From positions 1 through 35,237 of the forward strand of contig NZ_JAHGUP010000069.1 in the NCBI RefSeq assembly GCF_001989995.2: 35,237 nt of DNA, given 5' to 3'. A program made the translations under genes and the position numbers. The stretch comes from Vibrio anguillarum (GTDB lineage Bacteria; Pseudomonadota; Gammaproteobacteria; Enterobacterales; Vibrionaceae). Below are positions 25,159 through 33,718 of the stretch, piece after piece; positions within the stretch are counted from its first letter, which is position 1, and each line of letters starts with the position of its first letter. The notes beneath the pieces were generated by a model. The model ran no database searches, was not told the DNA's origin, and was given only the letters and a program-made list of their open reading frames with translations.

Positions 25159-25273
25159 TGTTTTTGATAGGGTTAAATACTATGGCACAAGATTATTCTT
25201 CGCAACTATAAACGTTTGTATCCTTGACTTAAATATTGATTTTTAAGAATTGAGTCGAACTTAGATTAAGTGT
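25159..25273. promoter_or_regulatory. Divergent promoter region of the ape operon and the methyltransferase gene
   Basis: Minus strand: TTGCGA (25205-25200), 17 bases, TAGTAT (25182-25177), each 4 of 6 to consensus, is a candidate ape promoter. Plus strand: TTGACT (25224-25229), 15 bases, AAGAAT (25245-25250) is a weaker candidate for the methyltransferase. Between them lies TATAAACGTTTGTA (25207-25220), containing the perfect palindrome AAACGTTT, a possible shared operator. All are predictions by eye. Confidence 0.4.
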
Positions 25274-26380
25274 TTGGATATTGTTCACAAATTAAAGTTA
25301 GGTTTTAATGTGTTAAATCAAAAAATAGATCCTTATAACGCTTTAGAGGCAAAAACCGAAGCTCAAAAATTATCTTTTGCCCCCATCGTTTTTCATACAG
25401 CGCGCACATTACGTGACTTAGGCATATTGGCTGCATTAGATAATGCTGGCGAAAAAGGTTTAAACGCAGAACAAATTGCTCAAGAAACGAGCGTGTCAGA
25501 GTATGGCGTTAAAGTATTACTCGATATGGCCATCAGCGCCCACATTGTTTTATGGGATAAACCGAATTATTCGTTGGCTAATCTAGGCATTTTTTTGCTG
25601 CATGATGGGATGACGCAAGCCAATATGGATTTCACGGCAGACGTTTGTTATGCCGCCATGATGCACTTAACCGAATCGATCACCGAAGGCAAGCCTGCTG
25701 GTCTGAAAGAACTCGGCGATTGGGATACCATCTACCAAGGTTTATCGCGTTTGCCCCAGCAAGCTAAAGACAGTTGGTTCAAATTCGATCACTTCTATTC
25801 CGATCGTTCTTTTCCTATTTTGCTGAAAGAAGTGTTTCGTAAAAAACCGAAACATTTGGTCGATATTGGTGGCAATACGGGTAAATGGGCACTGCAATGT
25901 TGTCACTATGATTCAGACGTTGAAGTGACGATTGTGGATCTGCCACAACAGTTGGAAATGGCGATGGCTAACGCGCAGCAACAAGGTTTTACGCAGCGTA
26001 TTCATCCTTTTCCAGCCAACATGCTCGATAAAGAACAACCGTTACCAAAAAATGCGGACGTGTGGTGGATGAGCCAGTTTTTAGACTGTTTTTCGCCAAT
26101 GGAAATTTTGAGTATTTTAAAACGCGTTCGCGCCAATCTTTCTGCATATTCGACGGTTTATATTTTGGAACTGTTCTGGGATTCACAGAAGTACGATGCG
26201 GCTTCTTATAGCCTCAATGCCACCTCTTTGTATTTTACCTGCCTTGCAAATGGTAATAGTCGCTTCTATCGCAGCGAAGATTTCTTAGAAATCGTTCAAG
26301 CAGCAGGATTACAGGTGATCAAACGAACCGACAATATTGGCCTTGGCCACACCTTGTTAGAGCTAAAAGCCCAAGCTTAA
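25274..26380 (+). CDS. SAM-dependent methyltransferase of the APE locus (O-methyltransferase fold)
   Basis: Protein of 368 residues with the two-part layout of small-molecule O-methyltransferases: an N-terminal winged-helix dimerisation part (about 30-115) and a C-terminal Rossmann domain. The SAM-binding motif is LVDIGGNTGKW (195-205), followed by the acidic VDLPQQ (Asp222). Where plant COMT-type enzymes carry the catalytic His-Asp (LHDW), this protein reads SQFLDCF, with Leu270 in the His position, so a simple phenol O-methylation mechanism is doubtful. It may instead methylate the aryl ring carbon, since ring-methylated APEs are known. The start is TTG at 25274; an in-frame TAG lies 12 bases upstream and no ATG is near. 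It is probably co-transcribed with the flavoprotein 23 bases downstream. Confidence 0.82.
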   Translation: MDIVHKLKLGFNVLNQKIDPYNALEAKTEAQKLSFAPIVFHTARTLRDLGILAALDNAGEKGLNAEQIAQETSVSEYGVKVLLDMAISAHIVLWDKPNYSLANLGIFLLHDGMTQANMDFTADVCYAAMMHLTESITEGKPAGLKELGDWDTIYQGLSRLPQQAKDSWFKFDHFYSDRSFPILLKEVFRKKPKHLVDIGGNTGKWALQCCHYDSDVEVTIVDLPQQLEMAMANAQQQGFTQRIHPFPANMLDKEQPLPKNADVWWMSQFLDCFSPMEILSILKRVRANLSAYSTVYILELFWDSQKYDAASYSLNATSLYFTCLANGNSRFYRSEDFLEIVQAAGLQVIKRTDNIGLGHTLLELKAQA

Positions 26381-26403
26381 TTAAAATCGATGCGAGTCAA
26401 TTC

Positions 26404-27648
26404 ATGAATAAAGAGATAACTCAAGTTGTTATCATTGGTGCGGGCCCTTCGGGTTCGACTGCCGCGGCATTACTCCATGCGCAAAACATACGCGTGTTGG
26501 TTATCGAAAAAGCACTTTTCCCACGCTTTTCTATTGGCGAAAGCTTATTACCTGCTTGTATGGAAGTGATAGAAGCGGCGGGAATGTTGCCTGATGTTAT
26601 GCGTGCGGGTTTTCAATATAAAAATGGTGCTGCCTTTCGAAAAAATGGTGTATACGCTCAGTTTGATTTTACCGACAAATATTCGAATGGGCCGGGAACC
26701 ACTTTTCAGGTTCAGCGCAGTCAATTTGATAAAGTATTAGCGGATTCTGCTGTTAAGCAAGGGGTTGAAATTCGTTATCAACATCAACTGACTAATATCG
26801 AATTTGAAGAGAATAAATCACAATTATTGGTGACGGATCAACACGGTATAACGTATCAAATTGAAGCCGACTTCGTGCTGGATGCCAGTGGCTTTGGCCG
26901 AGTATTGCCTAAGTTACTCGACTTGGAAGAGCCATCGTGTTTACCTCCGAGAAAAGCCATCTTTACCCATATCATTGATCATATCTCCCCTGAACAACCA
27001 GACTACGACCGAAACAAGATACTGATCTCCGTCCATCCGCGTAATCCTGACGTATGGTACTGGCTCATTCCTTTTTCTAACGGCACATGTTCATTAGGTG
27101 TTGTCGGTGAACCGTCGTTTTTTGACGGCTATCCAAGTGATAAAATTGCGGCGATCCAGCAGTTGGTGAATGAAATGCCTGAGCTGGCGGAACTGCTTTC
27201 GAAGTCCGGATACCCTAATCCTGCTGGTGAGCTAGGCGGCTATTCTGCAAATGTTAAGCAGTTGGCCACGGTAAATTATGCGTTATTAGGCAATGCTGGT
27301 GAATTTTTAGACCCGGTGTTTTCATCAGGTGTAACGATAGCCATGAAATCGGCTCAGTTAGCAGTGTCTTGCGTTGTACGCCAACTAAAAAAAGAAAGTG
27401 TAGATTGGCAGCAAGAGTATTCTCAACCATTAATGGTCGGAGTGGATACGTTCCGCACTTATGTGGAAGGTTGGTACAACGGCATGTTACAAGAGGTGAT
27501 TTTTTACCAAACGCCCAACCCAAGAATAAAGCAGATGATTTGCTCTATTCTTGCAGGATATGCTTGGGATCGTAGTAATCCTTATGTCGCTGAGCATCAA
27601 CGACGCTTATCAAGTTTAGCTGAAATTATTCGTACTTCATCTCACTAA
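26404..27648 (+). CDS. FAD-dependent halogenase-like oxidoreductase of the APE locus
   Basis: Flavoprotein of 414 residues in the tryptophan/phenol halogenase-like branch of the PHBH fold. The dinucleotide motif GAGPSG is at 12-17, followed by PRFSIGESLLPA (40-51). The two halogenase hallmarks are present: Lys73 in GFQYKNGAAF, at the position of the catalytic lysine of phenol and pyrrole halogenases, and WYWLIP (218-223), fitting WxWxIP. The second FAD block is GNAGEFLDPVFSSG (296-309). Such genes in APE clusters are usually called FAD-dependent oxidoreductase, and halogenation is not shown for APEs from Vibrio as far as I know. It could equally be a hydroxylase or desaturase. A hairpin (27653-27683) follows it. 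Confidence 0.82.
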   Translation: MNKEITQVVIIGAGPSGSTAAALLHAQNIRVLVIEKALFPRFSIGESLLPACMEVIEAAGMLPDVMRAGFQYKNGAAFRKNGVYAQFDFTDKYSNGPGTTFQVQRSQFDKVLADSAVKQGVEIRYQHQLTNIEFEENKSQLLVTDQHGITYQIEADFVLDASGFGRVLPKLLDLEEPSCLPPRKAIFTHIIDHISPEQPDYDRNKILISVHPRNPDVWYWLIPFSNGTCSLGVVGEPSFFDGYPSDKIAAIQQLVNEMPELAELLSKSGYPNPAGELGGYSANVKQLATVNYALLGNAGEFLDPVFSSGVTIAMKSAQLAVSCVVRQLKKESVDWQQEYSQPLMVGVDTFRTYVEGWYNGMLQEVIFYQTPNPRIKQMICSILAGYAWDRSNPYVAEHQRRLSSLAEIIRTSSH

Positions 27649-27652
27649 TAAT

Positions 27653-27683
27653 ATCCGCACCGAAATTATGTTTTGGTGCGGAT
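27653..27683 (+). terminator. Strong hairpin after the halogenase-like gene
   Basis: ATCCGCACCGAAA (27653-27665), a 5-base loop, TTTTGGTGCGGAT (27671-27683): a 13-pair stem with one G-T pair, 4 bases after the stop. No T-run follows, so it could be a Rho-assisted terminator or a 3'-end stabiliser. The remaining 170 bases to the sensor kinase hold no other feature I can support. Confidence 0.55.
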
Positions 27684-27854
27684 GTGCATCTTACATTCTA
27701 ATGTTATGGGTTTATTCCCTTGTAAGATTATTCCTACACTGCATTAACGTGTTGATAAATATGTATTTTAAGCAATTTTGTTCTGATGCCCTATTCTTGG
27801 CAATGACGAGCAGGATCGTTAAACTAGTTAGATATTGGAATCAATATCACGAGA

Positions 27855-30800
27855 ATGAATTTGTTACGTATCTACTTGCTGTTAATTTTAGCAATTAACA
27901 TATTTTTTAATACTGTTTATGCCGCCGATTATTTATCAGATTCGGAACGTACCTATTTAAAAACAAAAAAAGTCATTGTAATGGGTGTATTGTCTGAACC
28001 TTGGCTACCTTATTGGGGCGGCATTGAGAATACAATCGGTATTCAGCATGATTATGCGGTAGGGATAGGAAAAGAGCTTGATGTCAAAATTGAATATCGT
28101 AGCTATCAATCGATAACTGATCTTGTCGCTGCTGTGCATGGTGGTGATGTGGATTTTGCCATTGGTTTTAGCAAAACAAAAGAGAGAGAAAAAAATATTT
28201 TATTTACCTTGCCACTCTATAATAACCTACGAGTAATTTGGCTAAGGGACAAAAAATTAAATCAGCAAGATATGAATCATTTGAAATGGGTTTGCGTACA
28301 AGGTTCATCTTATTGTGAAACATTAGAGCAGAGCCATTACCCACACATATTACTAGCACAAAGTTTCTTAGAATCATCAGAAATGATGAAGCAAGGTTTA
28401 GCCGATGCAACGATAACCAATTATATATCACTCAATCATTATATCAGCCCTAATTCTGGATATGACGGTGAGATTATTGCAGATGGTCGATTAGGTGTCG
28501 AAATAAATAGAATTATTTTGCCGATAAAAAATAATGAATTAAAAAACATTTTTGATAAACTCATTCTTGCTGAAGCAACAGGAAATACAGCTAATAAGAT
28601 AGACTCGACTAATATTTATTTTTTGAATAATAAAGACAGCCTAAAATTACTAAGTCAAGAAAATAGCAATCAAATTGTCAGATACACCATAGAAGAAGAT
28701 ATATATCCACTCTCTTATTGTGATGAGGGTGATAATCAGGTGAAAGGATATGTCCATGATTTACTCAAGCTCATTGAGTCAAAAAGCTTCCTTAAATTTC
28801 AGTATGTACCGGCCAATGGCAGAGATATTAGACAGATGCTTATCGATAATGAAGTTGATTTATTGCCTTCATTAAATGTCGATGATATCGATAATCGTGA
28901 TTTTATAGCGACCCCATCTTACACTAATTTGCAATTTGGTTATGTGGTCACTAAAAAGCCTTTTCAACAGAAAAAATTAGCGATATTAGATCGTACTGGT
29001 TACTTATATAGCCACTTAAAAATCTATGAAGATAATAAAAAAGTTAAAGTTTATAGAGATCTTAAAAAGGTTATTCTAGATTTAAAATCAGGTAAGATAA
29101 CCCATGCCTTAATGAATCAAGATATTATAAATCAGCAAATGACATATCTTGGTGATAAGTTCTTGATACTTCCCGCAATAGATAATGAAGGTTACTCTAT
29201 TAATATCGGCATGGTCTTTCGAAAGGATGAGTCGATATTGTCTGAAATGCTCAGCCGATCTTTAACTATGGTAACTGAGTCTGAGATTAATGCACTAAAA
29301 TCACTCCATAAGAAAGTGAATGTGAATTATGGTTATGATAAGCAGCAAGTTATAATCTATTCTTTGATTGCAATGTGTATTTTCCTGTTTTTATTATTAT
29401 TTGGAATAATTATATTTTATAAGTTAAAAAGTTCCTTAAAATACAGTCAAATCAGTTCAAAACTTTCAGAAGTTCAAGTGCAATGGCTGACAGATTTGCT
29501 CGATAAAATACCCAGCATGATCTTCATTTCAGATGTGAATGGGAAAGTAGTGTTATCTAACCGTTCATATAAGCAATGTAGCAAGGCTTCTCTAATTAGT
29601 GATGATGTGAATTGCCTCATATGTACTGGCATCGGATCTGTCGATCTGTCGAATAAACACTATCAGATTGATGAGAAATATTATGTCATTAATCATGAAT
29701 CGATTGCGCATCCCAAGAGTGGGGATACTCATTACTTGACCGTTTGTAGTGATATCACAGAACTCAAGCTCTCAGAATTAGCATTACGTGATTCTAATAA
29801 TAAGGCACTAGAAGCTGTAGATGCGAGGAATCATTTTTTAGCTGTAATGAGTCATGAGCTTAGGACGCCAATTGCGGCCATGCTAGGGTTGATGGAGATT
29901 TTATCAACTCGAATTAAAAACGATGAGAGCCGTTTGTTATTGACGAATGCAATTCGTTCTGCCGAGAGAATTAAGCACCATGTCCATGAGATTTTAGATT
30001 TTTCAAAAATGGAAGCTCAGCAATTACAATTAGATATACGTCAGCATAATATTTTAGAAGAGTTATGTCCCACCATTAGAAGCTTTGAAGCGAGTGCTAA
30101 GTTGAAAGGCGTTGAGTTCGTTGTTGATTGGGTGCCGACAGCTATTATTTACGCAAAGTTTGATGCATTACGCTTAAATCAGGTTCTTACCAATGTATTA
30201 GCCAATGCTGTTAAATTCACTACGGCAGGTACGGTTTCCATCCACGTTGAATTGACGGAAGAACAGATAGTCTTTGCCGTAAAAGATACGGGGTGCGGAA
30301 TGAATGAAGCGCACTTGGATTCGTTATTTAAGCCATTTATGCAAGCGGATAAAACCATTACTCGCCAATATGGCGGTACTGGGCTTGGTATGTCAATAGT
30401 ATCGAATTTAGTCAATCTAATGGATGGTCATATTACGGTTTCCAGTACGCTGAATGAGGGGACTCAAGTAACAATAGTGCTTCCCATTTGTGGTGAGCCG
30501 CTATCTGAACCGTTGAGTCAACGTAACTACCGTTGCACTAACGAACGCATTATCGAGTGGTTGAAGTGTTGGCAAGTTTCGGTGAGTCAAGGTGGTGTAT
30601 CCTTGGTCGATTTTGACGCGATAATGACCAAAAAACATCTCTATCCTGACCTTCTTATTGATAAGATAAAAGATAGTGAACAAGTGCTGGTTCAACCGAA
30701 AAAAATGAAACTTTGTGGGCATGTTTTGGTGGTTGATGATGACGCTATTAACCGTTTGTTATTAAAAAAACAGCTACATGAACTTGGTGTGCAAGCAACC

Positions 30801-31421
30801 ATTGTTGGTGATGGAGAAGAGGCATGCCATCTTTTACAAAACGAAGACAGCCAGTTTGATTTACTACTAACGGACTGCCATATGCCTAAAATGGATGGTT
30901 TCGCTTTAGCAAGATTTGTTAAAAATCATATTCCGCAAGAGAGATATAAGGTGGTTATCGGTTGTACGGTAGAAGACTCACGGTTGATCGCAGAGAAGGC
31001 TTACCAGTCAGGTATGGAACACGTGCTGTATAAACCCTATTCGTTGGCGTCGCTGTATACTATGTTGAGTGGTTATCTTTCTATGTATCCTTTAGTAAAT
31101 GCTGACTCAAAAAGCTGGCTTGAGAGCTTTTTACCGGGTGAAAAAAGTGAAATTGCTTCTGTTGTGGCAGAATCTTTAGCGGCCGAGGTCGATAGACTCG
31201 AAAAGCATGATTCTGATTACAAAATGATAGCTCATCGTGTTAAAGGCTCTGCCGGGGCGCTTCAACTGGATTATCTCGCGAGTCTTGCGGTTAGCTTGGA
31301 GCGCGAATTAGAACCACAAGCTGTTGTATCTGCAAAACAACGACTGATAATGGAAATTAAAATCGTGATTACACAAGCACAAGAATGGTTAGATAAACAG
31401 CAACGAGTAGATGACGAATGA
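27855..31421 (+). CDS. vieS: VieS-like hybrid sensor histidine kinase with two periplasmic binding domains
   Basis: Inner-membrane hybrid kinase of 1188 residues. Order: signal segment (1-23); two tandem SBP_bac_3-type solute-binding domains (about 35-245 and 275-485); one membrane helix (499-523); a PAS-like linker (about 540-635); HisKA with His667 (SHELRTP); HATPase with Asn784, DTGCGM (811-816) and GGTGLGMSI (840-848); a receiver with Asp1007 (LLTDCHMPKMDG); and an HPt with His1127 (AHRVKGSAG). All phosphorelay residues are intact. This is the BvgS/EvgS architecture, and the partner gene makes VieS the best match. The periplasmic part is strikingly AT-rich compared with its neighbours. 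The ligand is unknown. The stop overlaps the next gene by 4 bases (ATGA). Confidence 0.88.
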   Translation: MNLLRIYLLLILAINIFFNTVYAADYLSDSERTYLKTKKVIVMGVLSEPWLPYWGGIENTIGIQHDYAVGIGKELDVKIEYRSYQSITDLVAAVHGGDVDFAIGFSKTKEREKNILFTLPLYNNLRVIWLRDKKLNQQDMNHLKWVCVQGSSYCETLEQSHYPHILLAQSFLESSEMMKQGLADATITNYISLNHYISPNSGYDGEIIADGRLGVEINRIILPIKNNELKNIFDKLILAEATGNTANKIDSTNIYFLNNKDSLKLLSQENSNQIVRYTIEEDIYPLSYCDEGDNQVKGYVHDLLKLIESKSFLKFQYVPANGRDIRQMLIDNEVDLLPSLNVDDIDNRDFIATPSYTNLQFGYVVTKKPFQQKKLAILDRTGYLYSHLKIYEDNKKVKVYRDLKKVILDLKSGKITHALMNQDIINQQMTYLGDKFLILPAIDNEGYSINIGMVFRKDESILSEMLSRSLTMVTESEINALKSLHKKVNVNYGYDKQQVIIYSLIAMCIFLFLLLFGIIIFYKLKSSLKYSQISSKLSEVQVQWLTDLLDKIPSMIFISDVNGKVVLSNRSYKQCSKASLISDDVNCLICTGIGSVDLSNKHYQIDEKYYVINHESIAHPKSGDTHYLTVCSDITELKLSELALRDSNNKALEAVDARNHFLAVMSHELRTPIAAMLGLMEILSTRIKNDESRLLLTNAIRSAERIKHHVHEILDFSKMEAQQLQLDIRQHNILEELCPTIRSFEASAKLKGVEFVVDWVPTAIIYAKFDALRLNQVLTNVLANAVKFTTAGTVSIHVELTEEQIVFAVKDTGCGMNEAHLDSLFKPFMQADKTITRQYGGTGLGMSIVSNLVNLMDGHITVSSTLNEGTQVTIVLPICGEPLSEPLSQRNYRCTNERIIEWLKCWQVSVSQGGVSLVDFDAIMTKKHLYPDLLIDKIKDSEQVLVQPKKMKLCGHVLVVDDDAINRLLLKKQLHELGVQATIVGDGEEACHLLQNEDSQFDLLLTDCHMPKMDGFALARFVKNHIPQERYKVVIGCTVEDSRLIAEKAYQSGMEHVLYKPYSLASLYTMLSGYLSMYPLVNADSKSWLESFLPGEKSEIASVVAESLAAEVDRLEKHDSDYKMIAHRVKGSAGALQLDYLASLAVSLERELEPQAVVSAKQRLIMEIKIVITQAQEWLDKQQRVDDE

Positions 31422-33196
31422 ACATTTTGATTGTCGAAGATGATCGAATTCAAGCCACGAGTTTGAAACTGAAACTCAGACAACTTGGGTTGAATAATGT
31501 CGATATTGCAGCAAATGGACACCAAGCGTTGGCTTTATGCTTGCGCAAAGAGATATCGCTGGTTTTTTGTGATATTCATATGCCGGAAATGGACGGAGTT
31601 ACGCTTTTGTCGATGCTTGGGGATAAACATCCTTCACTCGGAATTATTATATTGAGTGCTGTTGACGATGCCGTGTTAGACCTTACTTATAACATGTGCT
31701 GTTTAGCGAGCTTTAATTTTGTCGATGTTTTGCGAAAGCCCTATTCTATTGAGCAACTTGAAACCGTGATTCATGCGTTTCATGTGAAGTGTGAACAACA
31801 GGCCGCAAGCATTACGCCTATCTCATTAGGGTACAAAGAGATAGAAACAGCATTCAGTGAAGATTGGTTATTCAATTACTATCAACCTCAGTTTGATTTT
31901 AAAACGGGTGCCATGGTTGGAGTCGAGGCACTTGTCCGACTCGATCACCCAGTTCATGGTGTATTAAGCCCTGCGCATTTTCTGCCTCTTATTGAAGAGC
32001 TGAATTTGATGGATAAGCTGTTTTTAATTGTTTTGGATAAAGCATTATCGGCTTTAGGCAGTTTGTCAGCCGATCTTCAGTTATCAATCAATATCTCCCA
32101 GAGTAATTTACAACAGCTGATCTGTGACCCTATTCTTACTCTCTGTCACAAATACGCGTTTCCTACTGATAAACTCACGCTCGAGCTGACGGAAGATCAT
32201 GTCTATAACGGTACGACAGCATCACTGGCTAATCTTGCGCGTTTAAGAATGCATGGTGTTGGTTTATCCATTGATGATTTTGGCACAGGCTACGCCTCTC
32301 TAAGTCAGCTTTCGAAATTACCCTTTACAGAACTTAAAGTAGATCAAAGCTTTGTCCGCGATCTCTCCACCAATTATAAAAACCAGCAACTCACCAACAT
32401 GTGCTTATTGCTAGCGCAATCCTTAGGTCTGCATTGTGTTGTCGAAGGTGTGGAGGACGAAGATACTTGGCAATATTTACGTCATTTAGGCGTGGATACT
32501 TGTCAAGGTTATTATTCGGCGATGCCCATGCCGATTGGCGATCTCGCTGAACTGTATAGCAAAAATATCAGCAAGCAGTTAAGCCATCAAAGTATTGAAG
32601 ATGGTGTGTATTGCTTATTAGTTGGAGAAAATTCGACTAGCGCTAATGCCCTAAGAAAAATGTTGATGAGAGAAAAACGCGTTACGCAGGTGGTCGTTGC
32701 CAGTGATCTCGCTTGCGCTGTAAAGAGATTGCGTGATTTACCTTTTAATTTAGTGGTTGTGGATAGCTACTGCAGTAAAGACGCTAGTTTGCAGTTGCAT
32801 CAGCATATTGAATCGATGAATTTTAAGGGAAGACTTATTTTTCTCAATGAATATCATGAAGCAATATCTGCAGAACTTGCACATGCGCGCCACATTGTGA
32901 AATCAGCTGCATTGACTGACACCATTCAGAGCATAATGGGGGAGGTTGGGCGAACAGTTAATTTTCAACCTAGTTTTCGACTCAATGAAAGACTATCCAG
33001 CAGAGAGTTGAGTGTGGCAAATTTGTTGATTCAAGGTTTGACCAATAAGCAGATAGCTAATCAACTGGATATTAATCAGAAGACAGTCAGTACTTACAAA
33101 GCGAGAATTCAAAGTAAATTGGGCATTCGTTCGGCCATGGAGCTGATTCGTTACATTGAGCTCGATCATCTTAGTGCCAGTTTGAGCATCGCTTAA
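31418..33196 (+). CDS. vieA: VieA-like response regulator: receiver, EAL phosphodiesterase, degenerate receiver, LuxR HTH
   Basis: Protein of 592 residues that should receive phosphate from the kinase upstream and degrade cyclic di-GMP. Receiver 1 (1-120) has Asp8/Asp9, phospho-acceptor Asp52 (FCDIHMPEMDG) and Lys107. The EAL domain (about 145-385) keeps EALVR (170-174), Asn225, ELTE (256-259), DDFGTGY (286-292), Lys307, VVEGVE (341-346) and QGY (363-365), so it should be active. Residues about 397-505 resemble a second receiver: Asp449 and Lys495 are in place, but the acidic pocket is reduced to Glu404. A LuxR-type HTH (about 525-582, LTNKQIANQLDINQKTVSTYK) ends the protein. V. cholerae VieA has REC-EAL-HTH. 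No vieB follows. It is translationally coupled to vieS. Confidence 0.88.
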   Translation: MNILIVEDDRIQATSLKLKLRQLGLNNVDIAANGHQALALCLRKEISLVFCDIHMPEMDGVTLLSMLGDKHPSLGIIILSAVDDAVLDLTYNMCCLASFNFVDVLRKPYSIEQLETVIHAFHVKCEQQAASITPISLGYKEIETAFSEDWLFNYYQPQFDFKTGAMVGVEALVRLDHPVHGVLSPAHFLPLIEELNLMDKLFLIVLDKALSALGSLSADLQLSINISQSNLQQLICDPILTLCHKYAFPTDKLTLELTEDHVYNGTTASLANLARLRMHGVGLSIDDFGTGYASLSQLSKLPFTELKVDQSFVRDLSTNYKNQQLTNMCLLLAQSLGLHCVVEGVEDEDTWQYLRHLGVDTCQGYYSAMPMPIGDLAELYSKNISKQLSHQSIEDGVYCLLVGENSTSANALRKMLMREKRVTQVVVASDLACAVKRLRDLPFNLVVVDSYCSKDASLQLHQHIESMNFKGRLIFLNEYHEAISAELAHARHIVKSAALTDTIQSIMGEVGRTVNFQPSFRLNERLSSRELSVANLLIQGLTNKQIANQLDINQKTVSTYKARIQSKLGIRSAMELIRYIELDHLSASLSIA

Positions 33197-33718
33197 ACTG
33201 AATGTCGATTTGCGTAAGCATTAGATTACACTTTTCGGTGAAAGTGTTTATTTATTATTACCAATCAACACGTTGTTAATTTATTGTTAATCGATTTTAG
33301 TGACACTATTCACGGATTTTATTTTCAGATGGCAGTATTATCCCTTTAAGTTAGATCTAACGTAACTAAGATGTTAAAAAAAGGCTGATTTTCCAGTGAA
33401 ACGTGCTGAAAATGTACTCAACACTAGATGATTTAGCACTATGGTCTGACCAGATGGCGCTTAGTAACTTTAATTCACTGAGTTTGAGTTAATTGTTGGG
33501 CTATTTATCTATTCCATTAGGTAAACCATGGAATTATGCATTTTTTTGCTACGATTTTATGGCAAATTACTTCAATGGTTGCTAATGTGTGCCGCTATCC
33601 TTAGGAGTTTTTAGATTTTTCTGCTTAGTTTTTGCGCTAAATAAATCTAAAGTTCTAGCGATGCTAGAGAGCTCTCAAGGAAGTCATGGATGCAAAAATA
33701 AAAACTTGGAGTTTATGC
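33197..33718. other. Gene-free leader region upstream of the oppA-like gene
   Basis: About 520 AT-rich bases without a supportable gene. Visible elements: a terminator-like hairpin just after vieA, two TTGTTAAT copies 11 bases apart (33273-33280 and 33284-33291), a perfect 12-base palindrome GTTAGATCTAAC (33350-33361), TCTAGC-GAT-GCTAGA (33654-33668), and GAGAGCTCTC (33667-33676) just before the ribosome site. Promoter and regulatory sites for oppA are likely here but I cannot fix them. Confidence 0.45.
33228..33252 (+). terminator. Terminator after the vieSA-like operon
   Basis: ACACTTT (33228-33234) pairs with AAAGTGT (33241-33247) around a TCGGTG loop, followed by the AT-rich TTATTTATTA. 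It lies about 30 bases after the vieA stop. The stem is modest and the T-tract interrupted. Confidence 0.6.

Noticed and set aside
27668..27898. 76-codon hydrophobic frame before the VieS-like gene
   Set aside because: It starts inside the hairpin after the flavoprotein gene and runs into vieS in another frame without a ribosome site.
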